NCBI RefSeq assembly: GCF_003594875.1
Contig: NZ_QZEY01000006.1
Span: 186,001-250,000, forward strand
Direction of reading: 5' to 3'
DNA from: Bailinhaonella thermotolerans
GTDB lineage: Bacteria > Actinomycetota > Actinomycetes > Streptosporangiales > Streptosporangiaceae
DNA: 64,000 bases
Below are positions 10,069 to 17,951 of this stretch, in pieces. Both the position numbers and the translations under genes were made by a program. How positions within the stretch are numbered: the stretch's first letter is position 1; the number at the start of each line of letters is the position of its first letter. The notes under the pieces are model-generated. The model worked only from the letters and a program-made list of their open reading frames with translations, had not been told where the DNA came from and did not search any database.

Positions 10069-10800
10069 ATGGGGAGATTCGAGGGAAAGGTCGCGATCGT
10101 CACCGGGGCGGCGCGCGGGATCGGCGAGGCGTACGCGCGGGCGCTGGCGGGCGAGGGCGCCTCGGTGGTGGTCGCGGACCTGGACGCCGAGCGCGGCGCG
10201 AAGGTCGCCGAGGCCGTGGGCGGCGTGTTCGCGCGGGTGGACGTGTCGGACCCGGACTCGGCCCGGGCGATGGCGGACCTGGCCGTGGAGCGGTACGGCG
10301 GGATCGACTTCCTGGTCAACAACGCCGCGATCTACGGCGGCATGCGGCTCGACCTGCTGATCACGGTGGACTGGGACTACTACAAGCGCTTCATGGCGGT
10401 GAACCTGGACGGCGCGCTGAACTGCGCCCGCGCCTGCTACCCGCACATGCGGCGCGGCGGCGCGATCGTCAACCAGTCCTCCACGGCCGCCTGGGTGTAC
10501 TCCGGCTTCTACGGCCTGGCCAAGGTCGGGGTGAACGGGCTGACCCAGCAGCTCGCGCACGAGCTGGGCGGGCGCGGCATCCGGGTCAACGCCATCGCGC
10601 CCGGCCCCACCGACACCGAGGCCACGCGCACGGTCGTGCCCGAGCCGTACATCGGCGACCTGGTGAAACAGTTCGCGATCAAGCGGCTGGGCACGCCGGC
10701 GGACCTGACGGGCATGCTGCTGTTCCTGCTGTCGGACGAGGCGTCCTGGGTCACCGGCCAGGTCTTCAACGTGGACGGCGGGCAGGTGTTCCGGGCATGA
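10069..10800 (+). CDS. Short-chain dehydrogenase/reductase (FabG-like)
   Basis: A 243-residue classical SDR: TGAARGIGEAYA nucleotide loop, VNNAA, serine in NQSSTAA, YGLAK Tyr-Lys, APGPTDTEAT, and a C-terminal VTGQVFNVDGGQ typical of the FabG-like tetrameric forms. Start ATG has GAGAGG upstream. The stop codon overlaps the next start (ATGA), so the two are coupled. By order it matches Rv0769. Its likely role is oxidation or reduction of a hydroxyl or keto intermediate alongside the aldehyde dehydrogenase. Confidence 0.9.
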   Translation: MGRFEGKVAIVTGAARGIGEAYARALAGEGASVVVADLDAERGAKVAEAVGGVFARVDVSDPDSARAMADLAVERYGGIDFLVNNAAIYGGMRLDLLITVDWDYYKRFMAVNLDGALNCARACYPHMRRGGAIVNQSSTAAWVYSGFYGLAKVGVNGLTQQLAHELGGRGIRVNAIAPGPTDTEATRTVVPEPYIGDLVKQFAIKRLGTPADLTGMLLFLLSDEASWVTGQVFNVDGGQVFRA

Positions 10801-11714
10801 GCGAGCACGCCGCCCCCCGAAACGGCGGGCCCGCCGCCCCCGGGGCCCGCGAGCACGCCGCGAAGAGCGTCACGGCCGTGCGGGCCGGGTTCGTGGGGCT
10901 GGGGCAGATGGGCGAGCCGATGGCGCGGCGGCTGCTCGGCCGCGACGGCGGGCTGGTCGTCTGCGACGTACGGCCGGAGGCGGTGCGGCCGTTCGCGGAG
11001 GCGGGGGCGCGGACGGGGGCGGACCCGGCGGCCGTGGCGGCGGCGGCCGACGTGATCTTGGTGATGGTGCGCGACGACGCGCAGGTCCGGGAGGTGGTCG
11101 CCGCGATGCTCCCGGCCGCCGCGCGCGGGACCGTGATCGCGATCCACTCCACGATCGCCGACGGCACGGCCGAGGAACTGGCCGCGCGGGCGGGGCCGTA
11201 CGGCGTGGAGATCGCGGACGCGCCGGTCAGCGGCGGCTTCATGGGCGCGCACGAGGGGAACCTGGCGGTCATGCTCGGCGCGTCGGAGGCGGCGGCGGAG
11301 CGCTGCCGGGCGGTGTTCGGGGCGTGGGCGGGGCTGATCGTGCGCGTGGGGCCGCCGGGGGCCGGGACGCGGGCCAAACTGGCGCGGAACCTGCTGCAGT
11401 TCGTGGCGTTCGCGGCGGCGTTCGAGGCGCAGCGGCTGGCCGAGGCCGCGGGAGTGCACCTGCGCGACCTGGCCCGGGTGGTCCGCCACTCCGACGCGGT
11501 GACCGGCGGTCCCGGCGCCATCATGATCCGCGACACGACCGCGCCGGCGCCGGAGGGCGACCCGCTGCGCGACATCCTCCTGCACACCCGCGCCCTGGCC
11601 GAGAAGGACCTCTCCCTGGCCCTCGACCTGGCCGCCGACCTGGACGTGGACGTGCCCCTGGCCCGCATCTCCCGGGCCCGATTCGCCCGCGACCTGGGAG
11701 TCCCCCACCCCTGA
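10797..11714 (+). CDS. 3-hydroxyisobutyrate dehydrogenase-like beta-hydroxyacid dehydrogenase
   Basis: A 305-residue NAD(P)-binding enzyme. After a ~28-residue Ala/Gly/Pro leader comes the Rossmann motif GFVGLGQMGEPMARRL, then the substrate loop DAPVSGGFMGAHEGNLAVMLG (signature DxPVSGG) and the catalytic-lysine region GPPGAGTRAKLARNLL. The C-terminal half is all helical as expected for the family. It oxidises a 3-hydroxy acid to a semialdehyde or reduces the reverse substrate. ATG overlaps the preceding stop. Its place corresponds to Rv0770. The non-conserved leader means a later start near 10885 cannot be excluded. Confidence 0.88.
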   Translation: MSEHAAPRNGGPAAPGAREHAAKSVTAVRAGFVGLGQMGEPMARRLLGRDGGLVVCDVRPEAVRPFAEAGARTGADPAAVAAAADVILVMVRDDAQVREVVAAMLPAAARGTVIAIHSTIADGTAEELAARAGPYGVEIADAPVSGGFMGAHEGNLAVMLGASEAAAERCRAVFGAWAGLIVRVGPPGAGTRAKLARNLLQFVAFAAAFEAQRLAEAAGVHLRDLARVVRHSDAVTGGPGAIMIRDTTAPAPEGDPLRDILLHTRALAEKDLSLALDLAADLDVDVPLARISRARFARDLGVPHP

Positions 11715-11810
11715 CCCGCCCCGGTCAGACGCGGCGCACGCCCCGGGGAGCCGGCCCGGAAGCCGCGCGGGGCCGGACCGCGGGAGACCGGAATCGTGAA
11801 GGAGGAGGCC

Positions 11811-12170
11811 ATGGAGGGTGACGCGCGGGCCCGCGGGCTGGCGAAGATGCGCGAGGTGTACGGCTGGGACGTCGGCGACGGGGATCACGGCGACTTCGTG
11901 CGGATGACCGTGGACCACCTGTTCGCCGAGGTGTGGAGCCGGGAGGGGCTGTCGCTGCGGGACCGGCGGCTGCTGCTGGTCGGGCTGCTCGTGGGCCAGG
12001 GCCTCGACGACGTGACCGCCCTGCAACTGGACTGCGCGCTCAACCAGGGCGACCTGACCCCGCGGGACCTCCGGGAGATCGTCCTCTTCCTGACCCACTA
12101 CGCCGGCTGGCCGCGCGGGGCCAAGCTCAACCAGCAGGTGGAGGATCTCCTGGCCCGCCGCCACCGCTGA
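11811..12170 (+). CDS. Carboxymuconolactone decarboxylase-like protein
   Basis: A 119-residue all-helical CMD/AhpD-fold protein (LSLRDRRLLLVGLLVGQGLDD, QLDCALNQGDLTPRDLREIVLFLTHYAGWP). It lacks the CxxC pair of the peroxidase AhpD, so it is the decarboxylase-like branch. The ATG at 11811 follows AAGGAGGAGG; a GTG at 11796 lies before that site and is unlikely. It closes the operon and matches Rv0771 in the M. tuberculosis cluster. The last codons and the stop belong to a 26-bp direct duplication (12162-12213). Substrate unknown. Confidence 0.85.
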   Translation: MEGDARARGLAKMREVYGWDVGDGDHGDFVRMTVDHLFAEVWSREGLSLRDRRLLLVGLLVGQGLDDVTALQLDCALNQGDLTPRDLREIVLFLTHYAGWPRGAKLNQQVEDLLARRHR

Positions 12171-12213
12171 CGCCGTACGGCACGCGCCACCGCTGACGCC
12201 GTACGGCACGCGC
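12162..12213. repeat. 26-bp tandem duplication spanning a stop codon
   Basis: Two exact tandem copies (12162-12187, 12188-12213) begin with CACCGCTGACGCC, so the first copy contains the last codons and TGA of the carboxymuconolactone decarboxylase gene and the second repeats them downstream. Each copy carries a perfect GCCGTACGGC palindrome (12172-12181, 12198-12207). It looks like a young local amplification of the gene-end palindromic element. Confidence 0.85.
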
Positions 12214-12301
12214 CACGCCGGGGCGGGCCGAAACACCGCCACGGCGGAGGCGGGCCGAAGCGCTCACCGGGGCGGGGCTCACCGAGCCGGGCCGGGGCCG
12301 G

Positions 12302-12946
12302 TCAGGGGGCGGGGATCCGGGAGAGCATGCGCTCCATGCCGTTGACCCAGTTGTCGCGCAGGGCCTCGGCGGCGGCGGGGAGGTCGCCCTCGGCGAGGTG
12401 CTCGGCGATGCGGCAGTGCTCGGCGGCGGCGCGTTCGAGCGGGGCGTCGTCGCCGGCCAGGAGGTGGGTGTAGCGGCGCATGCCGGCCTTGACGCTGGTG
12501 ATGAGGTCGAGCAGGCGCTCGTTGGGGCAGCCGCTCAGGAGCAGGTCGTGCCACTCGTCGTCGTGGCGCTCGATGACCTGCCGCTCGGCCACCGCGTCGG
12601 GGAAGCCGCGGGCCAGGGCGAGCAGTTCGGGGGCGACGCGCCGCAGGTAGGCCGGGTCGGACAGGCGGAGCGCCAGCGTCTCCAAGGCGGCGACGATCTC
12701 GCACAGCTCCCGGAACTCCTTGCGGCTGACCGGGGCGAACCGGAACCCCCGGCCCTGGTTGCTCTCCAGCACCCCCTCCCCGGCCAGGGTGATCAGGGCC
12801 TCGCGCAGCGGCGTGCGGCTGACGCCCAGTTCGGCGGCGAGGGCGGCCTCGTTGATGTCGGTGCCCGCCGCGAAGTCGCCGCGGTCGAGCCTGAGCAGCA
12901 GCTCCTCCCTGATCTGCTCGCGCAACGGCCGCCGCTCGATCCCCAT
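12302..12946 (-). CDS. GntR family regulator, FCD type
   Basis: A 214-residue regulator with an N-terminal winged helix (INEAALAAELGVSRTPLREAL, ITLAGEGVLES with the wing NQGRGFRFAP) and a C-terminal FCD helical ligand domain. The FCD metal site is recognisable in DDEWHDLLL and AAEHCRIAEHL, but the last histidine of the usual set appears replaced (LRDNWVNG). I choose the ATG at 12946 because AGGAGG lies seven bases upstream; a GTG at 12952 is too close to that site. It is divergent from the glycoside/GcvP-like operon, with an AT-rich palindromic region between them, so it probably represses that operon in response to a sugar acid, amino acid or pathway intermediate. Confidence 0.88.
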   Translation of the reverse strand: MGIERRPLREQIREELLLRLDRGDFAAGTDINEAALAAELGVSRTPLREALITLAGEGVLESNQGRGFRFAPVSRKEFRELCEIVAALETLALRLSDPAYLRRVAPELLALARGFPDAVAERQVIERHDDEWHDLLLSGCPNERLLDLITSVKAGMRRYTHLLAGDDAPLERAAAEHCRIAEHLAEGDLPAAAEALRDNWVNGMERMLSRIPAP

Positions 12947-12990
12947 CTCCACTCCTCCTGACCGGCGTCCCGGCCGTCCGGATCCCGCTC

Positions 12991-13045
12991 TTGACGACGT
13001 CCAAAATACTGCACTAAGAATTCTGCATACAAAATATTACATGTC
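12991..13045 (+). promoter_or_regulatory. AT-rich divergent promoter/operator for the GH42-GcvP-like operon
   Basis: In this GC-rich window about 45 bases here are mostly A/T. A TTGACG -35 (12991-12996) and TAAGAA -10 (13015-13020) sit 18 bp apart on the + strand. The palindrome AGAATTCT (13017-13024), flanked by TGCA on both sides, overlaps the -10, and a second AT-rich stretch with TGCATACAAAATATTACATG follows. The position between the GntR gene and its likely target operon makes this the probable regulator binding region. Confidence 0.6.
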
Positions 13046-13064
13046 ACATTGAGGAGGTGGCGGC

Positions 13065-15065
13065 GTGCTGACGCGGGTGCCTGGCCTGCTGTTCGGCGGG
13101 GACTACAACCCCGAGCAGTGGCCGGAGGAGGTGTGGGCCGAGGACGCCCGGCTGATGGCCGAGGCCGGGGTGAACATGGCCACGGTCGCCGTGTTCGCCT
13201 GGTCACGGCTGGAGCCGCGCCCCGGCGAGTACGACTTCGGCTGGCTGGACCGGGTCCTCGACCTGCTGCACGCCCACGGGATCGCCGCCGACCTGGCCAC
13301 CGCCACCGCCACTCCCCCGCCGTGGCTCGTCCGCGACCACCCGGAGGCGATGCCGGTGGACGCGGCCGGCACCCGCCTGGAGTTCGGCTCCCGCCAGGGC
13401 TACTGCCCCAGCTCCCCGATCTACCGGGCGCACGCCGTACGGCTGGCGCGCGCGATGGCGGACCGCTACGGCGGCCACCCGGCGCTGGCGATGTGGCACG
13501 TCGGCAACGAGTACGCCGACCACACGCTCGAATGCTTCTGTGAGGAGTCGGCGCGGCACTTCCGGCGCTGGCTGACCGAGCGCCACGGCGACGTCGCCGG
13601 GCTCAACGCGGCGTGGGGCACCTCCTGCTGGGGCCAGCACTACACCTCGATCGACCAGGTGAACCCGCCCCGCAAGGCCCCCGGGCCGATCAACCCCGGG
13701 CAACTGCTGGACTGGCGCCGGTTCTGCAGCGACGCGCTGCTGGAGTGCTTCGAGGCGGAGAAGGCCGTGCTGCGCGAGCTGACCCCGGACGTTCCGGTCA
13801 CCACGAACTTCATGAGCCTCCTGCCCGGCCTGGACTACTGGCGCTGGGCCGAGGCCGAGGACCTGGTCAGCGACGACGCCTACCCCGACCCGGCCGACCC
13901 CGCGTCCCACGTGGCGACGGCGCTGAGCTACGACCTGATGCGCTCGCTCAAGCGGCGGCCCTGGCTGCTGCTGGAGTCCGCGCCGAGCGCGGTGTCCTGG
14001 CGCGAGGTCAACGCGCCCAAGCCGCCCGGCGTCATGCGGCTGCACAGCCTCCAGGCCCTCGCGCACGGCTCCGACGGCGTCATGTTCTTCCAGTGGCGGC
14101 AGGCCAAGTACGGCCCGGAGAAGTTCCACTCCGCGCTGCTCCCCCACGGCGGCACCGCGGCACGCGGCTGGCGCGACACCCTCCGCCTGGGCGACGACCT
14201 GCGGAACCTCCACGAGATCGCCGGGACGGGGACCGACGCCGACGTCGCGATCGTGTTCGGCTGGGAGAGCCTGTGGGGCCTGGAGGCGCCGGAGTCCATG
14301 CCGTCGGACCGGCTGCGGCTGAAGGATCTGCTCCTCACGTGGTACCGGCCGCTGCACGAGCGCGGCGTCGCCGTGGACCTCGCCCCGCCCGGCCGCGACC
14401 TGTCGGGTTACCGGCTGGTCATCGTGCCCAACCTCTACCTGTGCACCGAGGAGCACGCGAAGGCCCTGGCCGCGTACGGCGGGCGCCTGATCGTGGGCCC
14501 GTTCAGCGGGGTCGTGGACGCGGCGGACCAGGTGCACGAGGGCGGCGCCCCCGGCCCGCTGCGCGACCTGCTCGGCGTCGCCGTGGACGAGTTCTGGCCG
14601 CTGCCCGACGGCGAGACCCAGTCCGTGCGCCTCGTGCCCGGGGCCGTGCGGCCCGGGACCGCGGAGGGCGGGGAGCCGCGGCTGACCGCGCGCACGTGGG
14701 CCGAGTGGGTCCGCGTGCTGGACGCCGAGGTGGTCGCCCGCTACGAGGGCGGGGAGCTGGACGGGCTGCCCGCGATCACCCGCAAGGGCGGCGCGACCTA
14801 CGTGAGCTGCCTGCCCGAGGACGTGACGCCGATCCTGGACCACGCCCTCGCGGAGACGGGCGTCGCCCCGGTGGCCGCGGTGCCGCCCGGGGTCGAGGCC
14901 ACCCGCAGGGGCGGCTACCTGTTCCTGCTCAACCACACGACCGAGCCGGCGCGGCTGGCGCTGCCCGCCGCCGGGTTCGACCTGCTGTCGCGGCGGCGGC
15001 TGGACGGCGAGATCGTGCTCGCCGGCCGCGACGCGATCGTGCTGCGGATCGAAGGAGAGAAGTGA
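13065..15065 (+). CDS. Beta-galactosidase, glycoside hydrolase family 42
   Basis: A 666-residue GH42 enzyme. The N-terminal (beta/alpha)8 barrel begins with FGGDYNPEQWPEEVWAEDARLM and carries the acid/base glutamate in WHVGNEYADH (E149) and the nucleophile in LLLESAPSAVSW (E304). VMFFQWRQAKYGPEKFHSALLPH is the family-typical trimer/sugar-binding region, followed by the GATase-like second domain (VAIVFGWESLWGLE onward) and a small C-terminal beta domain. No signal peptide is visible, so it should cleave beta-galactosides inside the cell after import. The GTG has GAGGAGG eight bases upstream. It is the first gene of the operon and overlaps the next by four bases. Confidence 0.93.
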   Translation: MLTRVPGLLFGGDYNPEQWPEEVWAEDARLMAEAGVNMATVAVFAWSRLEPRPGEYDFGWLDRVLDLLHAHGIAADLATATATPPPWLVRDHPEAMPVDAAGTRLEFGSRQGYCPSSPIYRAHAVRLARAMADRYGGHPALAMWHVGNEYADHTLECFCEESARHFRRWLTERHGDVAGLNAAWGTSCWGQHYTSIDQVNPPRKAPGPINPGQLLDWRRFCSDALLECFEAEKAVLRELTPDVPVTTNFMSLLPGLDYWRWAEAEDLVSDDAYPDPADPASHVATALSYDLMRSLKRRPWLLLESAPSAVSWREVNAPKPPGVMRLHSLQALAHGSDGVMFFQWRQAKYGPEKFHSALLPHGGTAARGWRDTLRLGDDLRNLHEIAGTGTDADVAIVFGWESLWGLEAPESMPSDRLRLKDLLLTWYRPLHERGVAVDLAPPGRDLSGYRLVIVPNLYLCTEEHAKALAAYGGRLIVGPFSGVVDAADQVHEGGAPGPLRDLLGVAVDEFWPLPDGETQSVRLVPGAVRPGTAEGGEPRLTARTWAEWVRVLDAEVVARYEGGELDGLPAITRKGGATYVSCLPEDVTPILDHALAETGVAPVAAVPPGVEATRRGGYLFLLNHTTEPARLALPAAGFDLLSRRRLDGEIVLAGRDAIVLRIEGEK

Positions 15066-16390
15066 CCCACCCCTACATCCCCAACGCCGAGCCCGGCGCG
15101 CGGGCCTCGATGCTCGCCGCGATCGGCGCGGAAAGCGTCGGGGAGTTCTACGCCGACATCCCGCCGGACCTGCGCCTGGACCGGCCGCTGGACCTGCCGG
15201 CCCCGCTGGTGGCCGAGCACGACCTGGTCCGCCACATGCGCGGCCTGCTCGACCGGACCACGGACACCACGCGCGCGCTGAGCTTCCTCGGGCACGGCTG
15301 CTACCCGCACCACGTCCCGGCCGTGTGCGACGAGGTGAACTCCCGCAGCGAGTTCCTGACGGCGTACGCGGGCGAGCCGTACGAGGACCACGGCCGGTTC
15401 CAGGCGCTGTTCGAGTACGTCAGCATGATGGGCGAGCTGCTGGAGATGGACGTCGTCAACGTCCCGACGTACGACGGCTTCCAGGCGGCCGGGACCGCGC
15501 TGCGCATGGCCTGCCGGTACACCGGGCGGAGCAAGGTGCTGGTCACCTCGGCGATCGCGGCCGACAAGCTGAGCAAGCTGCGCGACTTCCTCGCCCCCGA
15601 CATCGAGATCGTCCTGGCCCCGGTCGCCGGGAACGGCGAGATCGGCGAGGTCGCCCTCGACGCGGGGTACGCCGCGGTCTACCTGGAGACGCCGAACGTC
15701 TACGGCGTGGTCGAGACCCGCGGCCGGGAGCTGGCCGACCTCGCGCACGCGCACGGCGCGCTGCTGGTCGTCGGGGCGGACCCGATCTCGCTGGGCGTCC
15801 TCGCGCCGCCCGCGGCGTACGGCGCGGACATCGCGTGCGGGGACATCCAGTCGCTCGGGATCCACCAGAACCACGGCGGCGGCCAGGCCGGGTACATCGC
15901 GACCCAGGACCACGAGCCGCTGGTGGCCGAGTTCCCCTCCCGGCTGTTCGGGATCGCCCCCACGAAGGTGCCCGGCGAGTACGGCTTCGGCGACGTGTTC
16001 TACGACCGCACCTCCTTCGCGCTGCGCGAGGAGGGCAAGGAGTGGGTGGGCACGGCCGCCGCCCTGTGGGGCATCACGGCCGGGGTCTATCTGGCGCTCA
16101 TGGGGCCGCGGGGCATGCGCGAGGTGGGCGAGACCATCCTGGCGCGCACCCGGTACGCCATGGACGCGCTGAAGGCGGCCGGCGCGACCGTGCTGCACGA
16201 GGACGCGATCCACTTCCGCGAGTTCGCGGTGCGGGTGCCGTCCGCGGGCGCGCTGCTGGACGCGCTGCGCGCCCGGGACATCTACGGCGGCGTCCCGCTG
16301 GACGACCGCACGCTGCTGGTCTGCGTGACCGAGCGGCATTCCATCTCGGACATCGACCGGCTGGCCACGGCCGTGCGGGAGGCGCTGTGA
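15062..16390 (+). CDS. Glycine dehydrogenase (decarboxylating) subunit 1-like protein, divergent
   Basis: A 442-residue homologue of GcvPA, the half of glycine cleavage P-protein that forms a heterotetramer with GcvPB. The family frame is clear (SRSEFLTAYAGEPYED, FEYVSMMGELLEMDVVN, GADPISLGVLAPPAAYGADIACGD). Several signature stretches differ, however: family-typical LGAGxYDHY reads LGHGCYPHH, YDGATA reads YDGFQA, and the loop after GD is IQSLGIHQNHGGGQAGY rather than the usual AQPFGIPMAYGGP-type segment. Starts with GTG overlapping the GH42 stop. No GcvT, GcvH or dihydrolipoamide dehydrogenase accompanies it, so it may work on an amino substrate other than glycine; the family match is firm and the substrate is open. 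Confidence 0.8.
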   Translation: MTHPYIPNAEPGARASMLAAIGAESVGEFYADIPPDLRLDRPLDLPAPLVAEHDLVRHMRGLLDRTTDTTRALSFLGHGCYPHHVPAVCDEVNSRSEFLTAYAGEPYEDHGRFQALFEYVSMMGELLEMDVVNVPTYDGFQAAGTALRMACRYTGRSKVLVTSAIAADKLSKLRDFLAPDIEIVLAPVAGNGEIGEVALDAGYAAVYLETPNVYGVVETRGRELADLAHAHGALLVVGADPISLGVLAPPAAYGADIACGDIQSLGIHQNHGGGQAGYIATQDHEPLVAEFPSRLFGIAPTKVPGEYGFGDVFYDRTSFALREEGKEWVGTAAALWGITAGVYLALMGPRGMREVGETILARTRYAMDALKAAGATVLHEDAIHFREFAVRVPSAGALLDALRARDIYGGVPLDDRTLLVCVTERHSISDIDRLATAVREAL

Positions 16391-17949
16391 GTTCCCACGG
16401 AGAGTCGTTCGCGGACCTGCCGGTCGCGCCCAAGCCGCCGCTGCGCCGCTTCCACCAGGCCCGCTGGGACGAGCCCATCATCTTCGAGCTGTCGCACCCG
16501 GGCCGCCGCGGCGTCGCCGTACCGGCTCCGGACGCCCCGCCCGTGGAGCTGCCCGAGGGCGTGCGGCGCGAGAACCCGCCGGCGCTGCCGGAGATGTCGC
16601 AGCTCCACGTGCTCCGCCACTACCTGCGCCTGTCGCAGGAGAACCTGGGCGTGGACCTCAACATCGACGTCGGCCAGGGCACGTGCACGATGAAGTACAG
16701 CCCCAAGGTCAACGACACGTTCGCGAACGCCGTCGCCGAGCTGCACCCGCTCCAGCACGAGGACACGGTGCAGGGCGTGCTGGAGATCTACTGGCGGCTG
16801 GAGCGCATGCTCGCCGAGATCTCCGGGATGTCGCGGGTGTCGCTGCAGCCGGGCTCGGGCTCGGCCGCGATCTACGCCAACATCGCGATGATCCGCGCCT
16901 ACCACGCGGCCCGCGGCGAGGGGCACCGCGACCAGGTCATCACCACGATGTTCTCGCACCCGTCCAACGCGGCCTGCGCCAAGACCGCCGGGTACGAGGT
17001 CATCACGCTGATGCCGGACGCCGACGGGTACCCCGACATCGAGGCGCTGCGCGCCGCGGTCGGGCCGCGCACCGCCGCGCTGATGATCACCAACCCGGAG
17101 GACACCGGGATCTTCAACCCGCGCATCCGCGAGTTCGTCGAGCTGGTGCACGGGGTGGGCGGGCTGGCCTGCTACGACCAGGCCAACGCCAACGGCATCC
17201 TGGGGATCACCAGGGCCCGCGACGCCGGGTTCGACCTGTGCCACTTCAACCTGCACAAGACGTTCTCCACCCCGCACGCCTGCGGCGGCCCCGCGGCCGG
17301 CGCGTGCGGCGTCGCCCCGGAGCTGGAGCCGTTCCTGCCGGGGCCGGTGGTCTCCTTCGACGGCGAGCGGTACGGGCTGGAGACGCCGGAGCGGTCGGTC
17401 GGCAAGATCCGGCCGTTCCTCGGGGTCACGCCGAACATCGTGCGGGCGTACGCCTGGATCATGGCGCTGGGCGCGGAGGGGCTGCGCGAGGTGGCCGAGA
17501 CCGCCGTGCTCAACAACAACTACCTGATGCACCAGATCCTCCAGATCCCGGGCGCGTCCGCGCCGTGGGACAAGCGGCGGGTCGAGCAGGTGCGCTACTC
17601 CTGGCGGGAGCTGGCCGAGGAGACCGGCGTGCACTCGGAGGAGATCGGGGTCCGCGCCGCCGACTTCGGCGTGCACTACTGGACCAGCCACCACCCCTAC
17701 CTGGTGCCGGAGCCGTTCACGCTGGAGCCGACCGAGTCGTACTCCCGGGAGGACCTCGACGAGTACGCCGCGATCCTGGCCCACGTCGCCGAGGAGGCCC
17801 GCCGGGATCCGGAGTTCGTCAAGGGGGCGCCGTACAACCAGACGATCCACAAGATCGACCCGACGGCGCTGGACGACCCGAAGCGGTGGGCGCCGACCTG
17901 GCGCGCCTACGTCCGCAAGCACCTGTCCGGCTCCGGGTCGGAAGGCTGA
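16387..17949 (+). CDS. Glycine dehydrogenase (decarboxylating) subunit 2-like PLP protein, divergent
   Basis: A 520-residue homologue of GcvPB, the PLP-bearing partner of the preceding protein, overlapping it by four bases. QPGSGSAAIYANIAMIRAYH, ITNPEDTGIFNP and YDQANANGILGITRARDAGFDLCHFNLHK identify the family, and K291 is the expected Schiff-base lysine. Directly after it the family-typical glycine loop PHGGGGPG reads PHACGGPA. This loop lies at the active site, so its change supports a shifted substrate or reaction. The N-terminal ~60 residues (FHQARWDEPIIFELS, then the glycine- and proline-rich PGRRGVAVPAPD) are as in GcvPB. I infer a decarboxylating or C-C bond-cleaving PLP enzyme acting on an intermediate of the imported glycoside. 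Confidence 0.8.
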   Translation: MSSHGESFADLPVAPKPPLRRFHQARWDEPIIFELSHPGRRGVAVPAPDAPPVELPEGVRRENPPALPEMSQLHVLRHYLRLSQENLGVDLNIDVGQGTCTMKYSPKVNDTFANAVAELHPLQHEDTVQGVLEIYWRLERMLAEISGMSRVSLQPGSGSAAIYANIAMIRAYHAARGEGHRDQVITTMFSHPSNAACAKTAGYEVITLMPDADGYPDIEALRAAVGPRTAALMITNPEDTGIFNPRIREFVELVHGVGGLACYDQANANGILGITRARDAGFDLCHFNLHKTFSTPHACGGPAAGACGVAPELEPFLPGPVVSFDGERYGLETPERSVGKIRPFLGVTPNIVRAYAWIMALGAEGLREVAETAVLNNNYLMHQILQIPGASAPWDKRRVEQVRYSWRELAEETGVHSEEIGVRAADFGVHYWTSHHPYLVPEPFTLEPTESYSREDLDEYAAILAHVAEEARRDPEFVKGAPYNQTIHKIDPTALDDPKRWAPTWRAYVRKHLSGSGSEG

Positions 17950-17951
17950 TC

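Noticed and set aside
15062-17949. Standard glycine cleavage system
   Set aside because: GcvT, GcvH and lipoamide dehydrogenase are absent and signature active-site loops differ, so I did not assign gcvPA/gcvPB symbols.
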